Below, piece by piece: positions 16,333 to 24,202 of a DNA stretch of 64,000 bases. The notes beneath the pieces are model-generated. The model did not search any database and was not told the origin of the DNA. It worked only from the letters and a program-made list of their open reading frames with translations. The first letter of the stretch is position 1; every line of letters begins with the position of its first letter. Source of the stretch: JAAELZ01 sp965209105 (lineage in GTDB: Bacteria > Pseudomonadota > Gammaproteobacteria > Arenicellales > Poriferihabitantaceae). The stretch is taken from assembly GCA_965209105.1 (NCBI GenBank), contig CBDBQB010000034.1:112590-176589 (forward strand). The letters are read 5' to 3'. A program made the translations under genes and the position numbers.

Positions 16333-17589
16333 ATGAAATTATCTCAACTTGCCGAAAACATCAGTACCTCACCTATATTGACCATCGCTGCAGAAATTAA
16401 CGCTAAAAAGGCCGCGGGTGAAGCCATTTATAACTTAACAGTCGGCGACTTTGACCCGACTATTTTTCCGATACCCCTGACTTTAAACAAGGGGATTATT
16501 CACGCCTACGAAAACAATCAAACCAATTATCCCGGCGCCTTCGGCTTGGATGGCTTGCGCGAAGCGGTTGCGGAAACACTCAATCGAAAGTTTGGCGTCA
16601 AGCACACTGCCGAGGATATTCAAATTGCCAGTGGCTCGCGGCCGCTCATATATGCTTGTTATAAAGTGATTGTGGATGAAGGGGATAAAGTCGTCTTCCC
16701 CGCGCCGTCGTGGAATAACGATTACTATACCCAGCTCACCGGCACCCAAGCGGTGGTCGTCGAGACCGTGCCAGAAAATGATTTCATGCCGACTGCGGAT
16801 CAATTACGCCCACACCTAAAAGACGCAAGCCTGCTTGCATTATGTTCGCCGCAAAACCCAACAGGAACTATCTTTACATTGGCAAAGCTTAAGGAAATAT
16901 GTGACATGGTTGTCGAGGAGAATCAGCGCCGCTCGGCAGACCAAAAACCTTTATACGTCATGTTTGATCAGGTGTATAGCTTGCTCACTTTCGGTGCAGC
17001 CGAATTCCATCACCCGCTGGCGATCTGTCCGGAACTTGAAAATTACGCCATCTTTATTGATGGTATGTCTAAGTCATTTGCCGGCACCGGTATTCGAGTA
17101 GGCTGGGCGACTGCACCCGCGCATGTATTGCCAAAAATGCGCGCTTTCATCGCCCATATCGGCGCTTGGGCGCCCAAGCCCGAACAAGTCGCAGCGGGAG
17201 AATTTTTGCGTGATACCGAAGCCGTCGACGATTATCTAGAACAATTTCGTCGCGAATTAAAAAACCGTTTGCAAGCCTTTTATGATGGTTTTATAGCGCT
17301 TAAAACAGACGGATATCCTGTCAATGCGATTGCGCCACAAGCCGCTATTTACCTGACCGTTCGAATTGATTTAGTCGGTAAACGTACGCCGAACGGCACT
17401 GTATTATCCAACACTAAGGACGTGCATCAATATCTATTAAATGAAGTTAAAATAGGCATACTGCCCTTCTCTTGGTTCGGCGCAGAGCGTTATGGAGATT
17501 GGTTCAGGATATCCGTCGGCACCTGTCATCAATCTGAAGTGAGCGAAATCCTTCAAGCACTAGAAAAAGGCATGGCAGCCCTGCAATAA
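16333..17589 (+). CDS. PLP-dependent class I/II aminotransferase
   Basis: This 418-residue fold-type I aminotransferase is related to the aspartate aminotransferase group. It has the substrate/cofactor motifs NLTVGDFDP near residue 34, SGSRPLIYACYK near 100, SPQNPTGT near 176, and the PLP lysine in DGMSKSFAGTGIRVGW near 244; RISVGTC near the C-terminus carries the substrate carboxylate arginine. The exact amino donor is not clear from the sequence. It stands alone between a terminator and the convergent toxin-antitoxin pair. Confidence 0.88.
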   Translation: MKLSQLAENISTSPILTIAAEINAKKAAGEAIYNLTVGDFDPTIFPIPLTLNKGIIHAYENNQTNYPGAFGLDGLREAVAETLNRKFGVKHTAEDIQIASGSRPLIYACYKVIVDEGDKVVFPAPSWNNDYYTQLTGTQAVVVETVPENDFMPTADQLRPHLKDASLLALCSPQNPTGTIFTLAKLKEICDMVVEENQRRSADQKPLYVMFDQVYSLLTFGAAEFHHPLAICPELENYAIFIDGMSKSFAGTGIRVGWATAPAHVLPKMRAFIAHIGAWAPKPEQVAAGEFLRDTEAVDDYLEQFRRELKNRLQAFYDGFIALKTDGYPVNAIAPQAAIYLTVRIDLVGKRTPNGTVLSNTKDVHQYLLNEVKIGILPFSWFGAERYGDWFRISVGTCHQSEVSEILQALEKGMAALQ

Positions 17590-17628
17590 GATTGGCTGTC
17601 CAAATGACCTGATGGGATACAGTTCTAC

Positions 17629-17913
17629 CTATTTCCTTTTTTCTGCTTTAGTGTAAACGATGCCACGTTCTCTCTTACCGACCGCAATAACATAAACGAC
17701 CACTGCTTGATCACTAACCTCATACACCAAACGATAACCGACTGAACGAAGCTTAATTTTATATACATTTTTAAAGCCACGTAATTGACTGGCTTTAATA
17801 CGTGGGTTTTGTAATCTTTCTTTTAACTTTTTCTTAAATTGTTTTTGGATGGGTGGTGCTAGTTTTTTCCATTCCTTTAAAGCACTCGGTAGAAATTTAA
17901 GTTTATAAGGCAT
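17629..17913 (-). CDS. relE: RelE/ParE-family toxin
   Basis: This 94-residue basic protein begins MPYKLKFLPSALKEWKKL and has LKERLQNPRIKASQLRGFKNVYKIKLRSVGYR split over a typical RelE core, ending with VAVYV-like strand residues and KRER. RelE-type toxins cleave mRNA on the ribosome. The ATG at 17913 overlaps the antitoxin gene by 11 bases, the usual toxin-antitoxin arrangement; an upstream extension to 17961 would lie inside the antitoxin gene and is rejected. Whether it is a RelE-type mRNase or a ParE-type gyrase poison is not certain, but the G-x-R-L-V-Y-E pattern fits RelE. Confidence 0.85.
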   Translation of the reverse strand: MPYKLKFLPSALKEWKKLAPPIQKQFKKKLKERLQNPRIKASQLRGFKNVYKIKLRSVGYRLVYEVSDQAVVVYVIAVGKRERGIVYTKAEKRK

Positions 17914-18154
17914 CAATATCCATTTCGATTGCTTTTCCTTTCTCACTGGCACGGTCAGCAACTATTTGAGCAAGTTCCGAGTCTTCTAGCTTGTCCATCA
18001 GCCATTCATACGTTTCCGCTGGGATCAAGTAGGCAGCAGGAACATTATGATTGAGAATAGCGATTGGAGCACCTTCGGCTTCATTGAGTAAAGCCGTCGG
18101 ATTTTTCTTTAATTCTGAAATACTTGCAGAGCAGCTTGAAAGAATCTGTTTCAT
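17903..18154 (-). CDS. Phd/YefM-type antitoxin (RelB-like)
   Basis: This 83-residue protein has the Phd/YefM/StbD pattern: an N-terminal DNA-binding part with SISELKKNPTALLNEAEGAPIAILNHNVPAAYLIP, then a flexible acidic C-terminus expected to wrap the toxin. It probably represses the operon through the palindrome just upstream. It overlaps the RelE gene by 11 bases. Confidence 0.85.
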   Translation of the reverse strand: MKQILSSCSASISELKKNPTALLNEAEGAPIAILNHNVPAAYLIPAETYEWLMDKLEDSELAQIVADRASEKGKAIEMDIDAL

Positions 18155-18173
18155 AATGGCAGCAACCTGTTTA

Positions 18174-18197
18174 TTAAGACTTATATAATGGTCTTAA
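18174..18197 (-). promoter_or_regulatory. Palindromic operator and promoter of the toxin-antitoxin operon
   Basis: TTAAGAC (18174-18180) and GTCTTAA (18191-18197) form an inverted repeat with a ten-base centre, 20 bases before the antitoxin start. On the minus strand a TATAAG -10 element lies across it, with ATGACC 16 bases upstream as a weak -35. Binding here by the antitoxin would block RNA polymerase. Confidence 0.65.
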
Positions 18198-18309
18198 TAT
18201 AGGTCATTATTTAACGCTTTGCAAGCGGTGACGTAATAAGTTCAGTGTGCCTTTGGCGATTTTTTCGCTCCCTATTGGGCAGGACTAAACTTCATAGGCT
18301 TGTGCTGCT

Positions 18310-19131
18310 TTAACGCGTAACCTCCCAAGGAACCGTTGTGCCTGATGGAACGGCGTTTTCGCGTTTCCACTGATCGATGTGCTTGATACGCGTATCGAAC
18401 TCAGGGTGCGAGGCGAAATAATGATTCACGCTTGAATCTCCGAGATCGCTAATCTTAAGCGCCTCGAAGAATTCAGCTGCGCCATCGATATGCCCGTAAT
18501 GACATTTCAGAATTTCCAGCGCGGTTTGATCCGCTTCTGACTCACGTTTTTGAGAAAAACGTGCCGTATTAAGCTGGATGCTTGGCGTGAGTAAACGCGA
18601 CAAACTCGAACTGGGACCGGTCAAAACCGAAGACAGGCTGAGTAAGACTATGCCCCGTCCTATCCCCTTGAGGTGATCCCGATTGATAAAGTGTCCCAGC
18701 TCATGTGCCAATACAAATGCCAAGCCATTCTCTGATTGGACGTAATCGAATAAGCCGTCAAACACCAACATCTGACTGCCCGGCAAAGCCACTGCATTGG
18801 GAGATTCGCTACCGAGTGTCGAGACAGAAATCGGCACGGGTAACTCAGAACACTGCCGCAAGGCGTCGACCAAGCTTTGTAGCCTCGGGTTCGTCGCTTG
18901 GATATCTCCGCCTATCACGGCGCCCCACTCAACAGGCAATTTTTCGAACAACTTGGCTTCATCTTCATAGGGCAGATAATCAACCGCTTTATCGATCGCC
19001 AAGCCCAGCGCCCAATAGGCCAGAGATAACAGCAGCAAGACGCCCAACAACAGGCTTAGAAATTCTTTTACAGGTGATTCGTGACTGACATTATCGTTAT
19101 GCTCGGGCAGACCCGGCCGATAATCAGCCAC
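18310..19131 (-). CDS. M48-family membrane-anchored zinc metalloprotease
   Basis: The protease has one hydrophobic segment near the start (LLLGVLLLLSLAYWALGLAI) and then an M48 peptidase domain with the zinc motif HELGHFINRDH and the third ligand in RESEADQTAL. Such proteases (BepA, LoiP, HtpX relatives) act on envelope proteins. The start chosen is the GTG at 19131, which gives 273 residues and has GAGGA nine bases upstream; it lies five bases after the stop of the upstream YbjQ gene. A longer in-frame start at 19260 would overlap that gene heavily. It is probably co-transcribed with the two YbjQ-like genes. Confidence 0.87.
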   Translation of the reverse strand: MADYRPGLPEHNDNVSHESPVKEFLSLLLGVLLLLSLAYWALGLAIDKAVDYLPYEDEAKLFEKLPVEWGAVIGGDIQATNPRLQSLVDALRQCSELPVPISVSTLGSESPNAVALPGSQMLVFDGLFDYVQSENGLAFVLAHELGHFINRDHLKGIGRGIVLLSLSSVLTGPSSSLSRLLTPSIQLNTARFSQKRESEADQTALEILKCHYGHIDGAAEFFEALKISDLGDSSVNHYFASHPEFDTRIKHIDQWKRENAVPSGTTVPWEVTR

Positions 19132-19135
19132 CGCG

Positions 19136-19588
19136 CTAAGTCCTCGAAGAACGATATAAAGCCGTTGCGTAAGCCAAGACCTCAACCGAGCCGATGCTGC
19201 TACCACTGCCCTTAGAAATCGAAGACGTTTCAATACGCAAATTGATAACTTCATCCGCATCTGCGCAGCTTTCTTTCAGGCGTAAAACCGCTTCACGACG
19301 GGCTCGATCTACTAGCGTTTCGTAGGCCTGAATCGATCCGCCAAAAATATTCCTTAAGCCCGCTAACATTCTCTTGAAGTAATCCACCGAAATGACCACA
19401 TTGCCGGTAACCAATTGCGCCCGCGAGAAATTATGATCCGCACTAATTGGAAATTTACTGCTGGTCGACGGTAGTGCGGCAAGACCTTGTTCGCGGCGTA
19501 TGATCGAGCGATAATGTCTACGCTCATTAAGCTTGCCGAATACATAGCCCAGCGATAATAGGCCAAGAAGAATATATAAGTCGAACAT
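19136..19588 (-). CDS. YbjQ/UPF0145-like protein with N-terminal membrane anchor
   Basis: The ATG at 19588, five bases after the upstream gene, gives about 150 residues. An N-terminal hydrophobic stretch (MFDLYILLGLLSLGYVFGKL) is followed by a YbjQ (UPF0145) domain: VTGNVVISVDYFKRMLAGLRNIFGGSIQAYETLVDRARREA split into its parts, then the C-terminal strand region with VINLRIETSSIS. The family forms pentameric rings of unknown role, often called putative heavy-metal binding. It is a membrane-anchored partner of the soluble paralogue just upstream. Confidence 0.82.
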   Translation of the reverse strand: MFDLYILLGLLSLGYVFGKLNERRHYRSIIRREQGLAALPSTSSKFPISADHNFSRAQLVTGNVVISVDYFKRMLAGLRNIFGGSIQAYETLVDRARREAVLRLKESCADADEVINLRIETSSISKGSGSSIGSVEVLAYATALYRSSRT

Positions 19589-19592
19589 GAAA

Positions 19593-19907
19593 CTAAGCGA
19601 GCGTAACGGCTGTGCCGTAGACATAAATTTCAGAGGCCCCCGCAGCAATTGAAGACGTTGAAAATCGAACGTTTACGACCGCATCCGCGCCGAGCTGCTC
19701 CGCTTGCTTGATCATCCTTTGCGTTGCTTGAGTACGCGATTCACCCAATAACTCCGTATAACTTTCCAACTCGCCGCCGACGATATTTTTAAGACCCGCC
19801 AAGAAATCCCGCCCAAAATGCTTGGCGCGTACCGTGCTGCCGGACACCACGCCCAAACACGCCTTTATGTCTTTACCTGGAATTGTTTCCGTGTTGGTGA
19901 GTTCCAT
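19593..19907 (-). CDS. ybjQ: YbjQ/UPF0145-family protein
   Basis: This 104-residue protein is a full-length UPF0145 member: TIPGKDIKACLGVVSGSTVRAKHF is shortened here to its hallmark GVVSGSTVRAKH, followed by FLAGLKNIVGGELESYTELL and ADAVVNVRFSTSSI. The family has no proven biochemical function. It is the first gene of a likely three-gene operon with a membrane-anchored paralogue and an M48 protease. Confidence 0.9.
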   Translation of the reverse strand: MELTNTETIPGKDIKACLGVVSGSTVRAKHFGRDFLAGLKNIVGGELESYTELLGESRTQATQRMIKQAEQLGADAVVNVRFSTSSIAAGASEIYVYGTAVTLA

Positions 19908-20010
19908 ATCATCGGTTCTTGAGTTTTAGGTCGATCAGTTTAGCACAGCCCGTCGTTTGACTATCGCAGTATTGTCGACGCGTCTATTATTGCTGTGCAG
20001 ACAAGCCGCT

Positions 20011-20769
20011 TCACAGCCCTTGCTTGTTCAACCAGTTAGACACAACAGTTAATAGCTCGTCTTCCATTCCTTCAAAAAAATGTCCTGCTTCTGCGACGAC
20101 TTGTTGTTGATAATTCGCATTATGTTGGGCTGCTCCAGCGCGACTTTTCGCCGAGGCCAATACACCTTCTAGGTCTTGCTCGCCGTATAAATCTAACATG
20201 GGTAAATTTATTTTACGGATAAATCCCTCATTGCCGCTATTCATCCCAATGCCAATATAAGCGGCGATGTCTGCCTGCTTGTTGGCCGCCTCGGCTAAAT
20301 AGTAATTCGTCATGCGCGATCCCATGCTGTGCGCAATCAAGACAATTTTCTCAGCGCCATTTTGTTTGAGGTGTGCCGCCGCAGCATCTATTCTGCCGGG
20401 TACTTCGGGTAGTAATTTTTGATACTCCACACCATCGACATCATTGCCAAGGATCGGCATCTGAATGGACAGTGTGTTCCAACCTTGCTCGGCAAGTACA
20501 ACCCGAATCGGATTCACCACTTGCGGCCAATCCGGATGAACACCTAAGCCATGAATCACAACAACACCCGTCGATTTCGGTTCTTCCGCCTCAATTGCTA
20601 GAGATAAAAAGTCCTGAACCCCATCATTGAGATACAGTGGTTCACCGTCGAATAAATCACCAATCACTTGATCCGCCCAGCGTTTCTCCTTTTCCAAATC
20701 AGAAGCAATAGCGGCGCTTTCGCCTGCAACAATAGCCAAAAAAAACAGAGGAATTAATTTTTTAAGCAT
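20011..20769 (-). CDS. DUF3530-type alpha/beta hydrolase, secreted
   Basis: This 252-residue protein starts with a signal peptide (hydrophobic LIPLFFLAIVAGESAAIA). It has the alpha/beta hydrolase hallmarks VVVIHGLGVHPDWP (oxyanion region) and IVLIAHSMGSRMT with the nucleophile serine; a late histidine lies in VAEAGHFFEG. This combination is that of the DUF3530 family, whose substrate is unknown. A single gene on the minus strand, downstream of pxpC but with a separate start. Confidence 0.82.
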   Translation of the reverse strand: MLKKLIPLFFLAIVAGESAAIASDLEKEKRWADQVIGDLFDGEPLYLNDGVQDFLSLAIEAEEPKSTGVVVIHGLGVHPDWPQVVNPIRVVLAEQGWNTLSIQMPILGNDVDGVEYQKLLPEVPGRIDAAAAHLKQNGAEKIVLIAHSMGSRMTNYYLAEAANKQADIAAYIGIGMNSGNEGFIRKINLPMLDLYGEQDLEGVLASAKSRAGAAQHNANYQQQVVAEAGHFFEGMEDELLTVVSNWLNKQGL

Positions 20770-20875
20770 GGTTCTCTCCGGTGTTTAAGTGTGCTTGAAG
20801 TCATTTAATTTAGCGTAATCATTCTATATTTAAGTCTCCGTGCGCAGTTTAGCACAGGCTAATTAGCGAAATAAT

Positions 20876-20895
20876 TTTCTCACAAAAATGAGAAA
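20876..20895 (-). terminator. Weak hairpin terminator after pxpC
   Basis: TTTCTCA (20876-20882) and TGAGAAA (20889-20895) form a 7-bp stem with a six-base loop, starting six bases after the pxpC stop on the minus strand. The following T-run is short and interrupted, so it is only a possible terminator. Confidence 0.4.
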
Positions 20896-20900
20896 TACAT

Positions 20901-21839
20901 TTAGCGCACTGTCGATAATGCGAGTAAAGACGCCAACTGACCCTTGGTGTCTGCCCAACGGTTTACGGCCTGATCCATATCGATCCACTCGAATAAGGCG
21001 TGCCTACCGGGTGCTAACTGCGCTATTCTGGGTAAGTCTGCGTGACAAATCGTGGCAATTTTAGGATAGCCCCCAGTGGTTTGATGATCCGCCATCAATA
21101 TAAAGGGTTCACCATTGCCCGGCACTTGAATTGCACCCATCGTCACGCCATCAGATAAAATATCATGGCCGACTTCGGAATGTAACTTCATCCCTGCAAG
21201 GCGATACGCCATACGGTCAAAGCGTGGGGATATCGTAAATGGCTCAGCCACCAAACGCTGCTGCGTCTGTTTTGAAAAATCCTCAGTTTGCGCGGCTGCT
21301 AATAGCCCAATTGCAGCGCCTTCGTAGGCTAGATAAGGATCAAAGTATGCTTGAGAATGCGGTAGAATTTTATCGGATGCCTTAAGCTGAATCACAGACG
21401 CTTCAACCAAGCTAAGCGCCGTCATACCGCTGGCACTATTTTCAGATTGCGAGCCCAGTAGGCTTGGCGTATCAATTAGGCCTTGTACACCGATATACCC
21501 CCACATTGCGTCGCGCTTGGGCACCAGTTCTAAGGTCTGACCGGACTTAAGCATAAACCGCGATAGGTTTGCCTGCGGTTTATCTCCGATATAAACTTCA
21601 AATCTGGGCGCTGCGACACTCATTTGTAAGTCGCCAGCACTGAGGCTGAGTGCGATTCCAGCTGGCCCGACTTCGATTGCGGTCGAACTGGCAGATTTTT
21701 CTAGCATACGATTCGCCATGCTGTGGCGCGCCCAGTCCATTGGGCCAGCCGGTGAGATCCCTCTGCGCGAAAAACCTAAACGCCCAGCATCTTGCAAAGA
21801 CACCCCTGCCGGTGCGCGTTTGATCAGTAATTTAGGCAT
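20901..21839 (-). CDS. pxpC: 5-oxoprolinase subunit C (biotin-dependent carboxyltransferase family)
   Basis: The Pxp complex converts 5-oxoproline, a cyclised by-product of glutamate and glutamine, to glutamate using ATP. This 312-residue protein is the PxpC/KipA-like subunit, homologous to part of allophanate hydrolase: it begins with the typical GVSLQDAGRLGFSRRGISPAGPMD split over residues 13-37, has FEVYIGDKPQA near 80 and the conserved ILMADHQTTGGYPKIATI near 257. It overlaps pxpB by eight bases. Confidence 0.93.
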   Translation of the reverse strand: MPKLLIKRAPAGVSLQDAGRLGFSRRGISPAGPMDWARHSMANRMLEKSASSTAIEVGPAGIALSLSAGDLQMSVAAPRFEVYIGDKPQANLSRFMLKSGQTLELVPKRDAMWGYIGVQGLIDTPSLLGSQSENSASGMTALSLVEASVIQLKASDKILPHSQAYFDPYLAYEGAAIGLLAAAQTEDFSKQTQQRLVAEPFTISPRFDRMAYRLAGMKLHSEVGHDILSDGVTMGAIQVPGNGEPFILMADHQTTGGYPKIATICHADLPRIAQLAPGRHALFEWIDMDQAVNRWADTKGQLASLLALSTVR

Positions 21840-22569
21840 CGTGAGTCAAATCAACTTTGAGCAGCCCTTGCAGTTCATCTGAGTTTTTTGCGTTGTTCGC
21901 CCGCATTCGAGAAAACTGCACTGTATCGATTGCGTACATATGTATGCGATCACCGATTTCAAAGGGCAGCATTGGCTCGCGTTCAAGATTAAACAGGGTG
22001 ATCGGTGTTCGCCCGACCACATACCACCCCGTGGGCATCGACACAGACGATAGGCTGGCTAAACCGCCGCCGATCATTAAGGAATTTTCAGGCATCGGCG
22101 CACGCGGTGTCTGACGCCTCGGAATAGCTAGGCTGGCGTCCAATCCACCAAGATAACTAAACCCCGGCGCAAAACCGACCATATATAAAGTCAGCGGCGC
22201 GGCAACCAACCGATTAATGATGTCCGGCTGCGCAATACTGAGCTGATCAGACACCTCGGCCAAATCTTCAGCACTCGGCCCTTCAAAACAGACCGCTAAT
22301 TGCCAATCCTTGCTACTTAACTTTATCGGCGCCAATGAAACCGTTGATAAGGCCTCTAGCAGTGCATTGTGCGAAATCTGAAATGGATCAAAGCGTAGCA
22401 ATAATGAACGTAATGTCGGTAATACCTCGATTATCGAGTGCAAGTCAGATCGCGCCAATGCCGCATCGACCTGAAGCACCCTTTGGTGGGTTTTTGCAGA
22501 TAAAGTGTTATCAAACTCTATCAGCAAGGTGCTTTCGCTGGTAAAGCGTAATAATGCAGATTCAAACAC
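21832..22569 (-). CDS. pxpB: 5-oxoprolinase subunit B
   Basis: This 245-residue protein is the PxpB/KipI-like subunit (allophanate hydrolase subunit 1 domain). It shows VEVLPTLRSLLLRFD-like residues near 45-58, YMVGFAPGFSYLGGLDASLAIPR near 130 divided by conserved Gly and Pro, and GGGLASLSSVSMPTGWYVVGRTP near 170. It works together with PxpC and PxpA. The gap to pxpA is seven bases and it overlaps pxpC by eight. Confidence 0.93.
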   Translation of the reverse strand: MFESALLRFTSESTLLIEFDNTLSAKTHQRVLQVDAALARSDLHSIIEVLPTLRSLLLRFDPFQISHNALLEALSTVSLAPIKLSSKDWQLAVCFEGPSAEDLAEVSDQLSIAQPDIINRLVAAPLTLYMVGFAPGFSYLGGLDASLAIPRRQTPRAPMPENSLMIGGGLASLSSVSMPTGWYVVGRTPITLFNLEREPMLPFEIGDRIHMYAIDTVQFSRMRANNAKNSDELQGLLKVDLTHDA

Positions 22570-22576
22570 TGATGAT

Positions 22577-23338
22577 CTATGCCGAAAATGCGCGAATCAT
22601 AAAACCAGCGGCATTCAATTCGTCGCGGCAACGCTGCGCAATAATCACCGCGTTCGGAGTGTCACCGTGCACGCAAATGCTCTGTACATCGCAAGCGATG
22701 TATTCACCGTCGAGACGAGGCAGCCCTTTACCCATTGCCATATCAACGCAGCGGGCAGCTGCCAAGGTAGGATCATCGATCACGGCGCCCGAAATAGATC
22801 TTGAAACGAGCTGTCCTTGCTCATCATAAGCGCGATCTGCGAAGCCTTCTGCTATCGTGCATAAGCCCGCGCGTACCCCAGCAGCTTGCTGTTCAGACCC
22901 CGCAATCGCAAGGAATATCAGCCCAGAATCAACCGCCTTCACCGCTCTTGCGATAGCGTTTGCAATATCGGCATCTTCGGCAGCCATATTCGCCAAGGCA
23001 CCGTGCGCCTTAACATGGTCTAGATGGGTGCCTTGCTGTGCTGCGATACTCGCCAATGTTTCGATTTGTTCGATCACCAATTGCTTAATTTCGTGCACAC
23101 TGAGCAGCAGCCTTCGCCTACCAAAATTTTCCTTATCGACAAAAGAGGGGTGCGCGCCAATCCCCAATTGATGCTGCTTTGCAAGCACAAGCGTATCGCG
23201 CATTGTTGTCGCATCTCCGGCGTGACCGCCGCAGGCAATATTGGCGGACGAGACAATCCTGAACATCGCCGCGTCATCGCTCATCAAGCATTCGACACTG
23301 CTCTCACCGGCATCACAGTTAAGATCGATAGTCCGCAT
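22577..23338 (-). CDS. pxpA: 5-oxoprolinase subunit A (LamB/YcsF family)
   Basis: This 253-residue LamB/YcsF protein begins with the hallmark IDLNCDAGES near residue 3, followed by SSANIACGGHAGD near 31, GAHPSFVDKENFGRR near 57 and HVKAHGALANMAAED near 105. It is the first gene of the pxpA-B-C operon for 5-oxoproline breakdown. The upstream 384-base gap contains DnaA boxes. Confidence 0.95.
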   Translation of the reverse strand: MRTIDLNCDAGESSVECLMSDDAAMFRIVSSANIACGGHAGDATTMRDTLVLAKQHQLGIGAHPSFVDKENFGRRRLLLSVHEIKQLVIEQIETLASIAAQQGTHLDHVKAHGALANMAAEDADIANAIARAVKAVDSGLIFLAIAGSEQQAAGVRAGLCTIAEGFADRAYDEQGQLVSRSISGAVIDDPTLAAARCVDMAMGKGLPRLDGEYIACDVQSICVHGDTPNAVIIAQRCRDELNAAGFMIRAFSA

Positions 23339-23722
23339 TAAGTGTCCTCAGCTTGAATCATCATACGCAATTGAGTTTGCCTGACTCTAACGAAAAATAT
23401 CATGTTTTTTCCGACGAGCCTTTATTTTATGCCGATGAATGGCTGTCCATCAGCAATTGTATTTTGATCAATAAGCCTGTGGATAACTTTGTGGATAAAG
23501 TTGCCACACTATCTTCGTCGATTTTCAGCTATTGAAGGAAACACTAATATTATAAATAGAAATGTTGTTTTAACTATTACTTTCAACTAGTTATACAGTC
23601 ATTATTGCGCGCATTTTTAACTAAATGCGCCAACGGACGTGTCAACAGTTATTTTGGAATTGTTGATAAATATTTTTCATATATAAGGTTTTGATTATTC
23701 ATCGCTGTGCGAAAATTAGTGT
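23339..23722. other. AT-rich gene-free gap with three DnaA-box-like sites
   Basis: No gene is supported here. TGTGGATAA occurs perfectly at 23478-23486 and 23490-23498, and TGTTGATAA at 23661-23669, all in the same orientation (complement of the DnaA consensus TTATCCACA). A perfect 8-bp hairpin lies at 23609-23630 (GCGCATTT/AAATGCGC). Very AT-rich stretches lie around 23545-23605 and 23665-23700. The gap should also contain the divergent promoters of pxpA and the RDD gene. Confidence 0.6.
23478..23498 (-). promoter_or_regulatory. Pair of consensus DnaA boxes
   Basis: Two perfect copies of TGTGGATAA start 12 bases apart (23478 and 23490). A third near-match lies at 23661-23669. They could serve a replication origin, a DnaA-titration site, or DnaA control of a neighbouring promoter. 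Confidence 0.6.
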
Positions 23723-24196
23723 ATGATCGCGCAAATTCTACGCTTCAAGCCTAAACCAATGTTAGATAATGCCAGCTTCCTTCGTGTTCTGGGAGCAATA
23801 ATCTACGATACCCTCATCGTCTTTGCCATCGTCTTTGTCGCTGCGCAATGGTTCCCTTTAATTCCAGAGACTCTACAGGCCGAGCTGGGCGTAAGGATGC
23901 TCAAACAAGTCTACGTGCTGAGTATTTGTTTTTTTTACTTCGCCTATAGCTGGCGGCGAGGCGGTCAAACAATCGGAATGAAATCGTGGCGAGTTAAAAT
24001 AATTCAGGCAAATCAAACCACATCAATACCCAGCTGGAAGCAATGCATTGTTCGGTTTGGCATTGCGATAGTTTCTTGGGGCGCTGCGGGTTTAGGCTTT
24101 TTGTGGATGCTGCTTATCCCGGCACATTTAAGCTGGCATGATATGGCTTCGCACACACGATTAATTGTGGTTGCCAAAGCCAATATGGCGAGCTAA
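23723..24196 (+). CDS. RDD-family inner-membrane protein
   Basis: This 157-residue protein has the RDD pattern: LGAIIYDTLIVFAIVF with the conserved Asp in the first membrane helix (the Arg-Asp-Asp motif is degenerate, RVLGAIIYD), a second helix at VYVLSICFFYFAYSWRRGGQT with the conserved GQT(I)GMKSWRVK, and a third near FGIAIVSWGAAGLGF. The function of the family is unknown; some are transport-related. An ATG at 23759 is another possible start. It converges on the MFS gene. Confidence 0.85.
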   Translation: MIAQILRFKPKPMLDNASFLRVLGAIIYDTLIVFAIVFVAAQWFPLIPETLQAELGVRMLKQVYVLSICFFYFAYSWRRGGQTIGMKSWRVKIIQANQTTSIPSWKQCIVRFGIAIVSWGAAGLGFLWMLLIPAHLSWHDMASHTRLIVVAKANMAS

Positions 24197-24202
24197 ATAT
24201 CT

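Noticed and set aside
23353..23535. 60-residue plus-strand frame in the pxpA-RDD gap
   Set aside because: It runs through the DnaA boxes, has no family match and lacks a good start.
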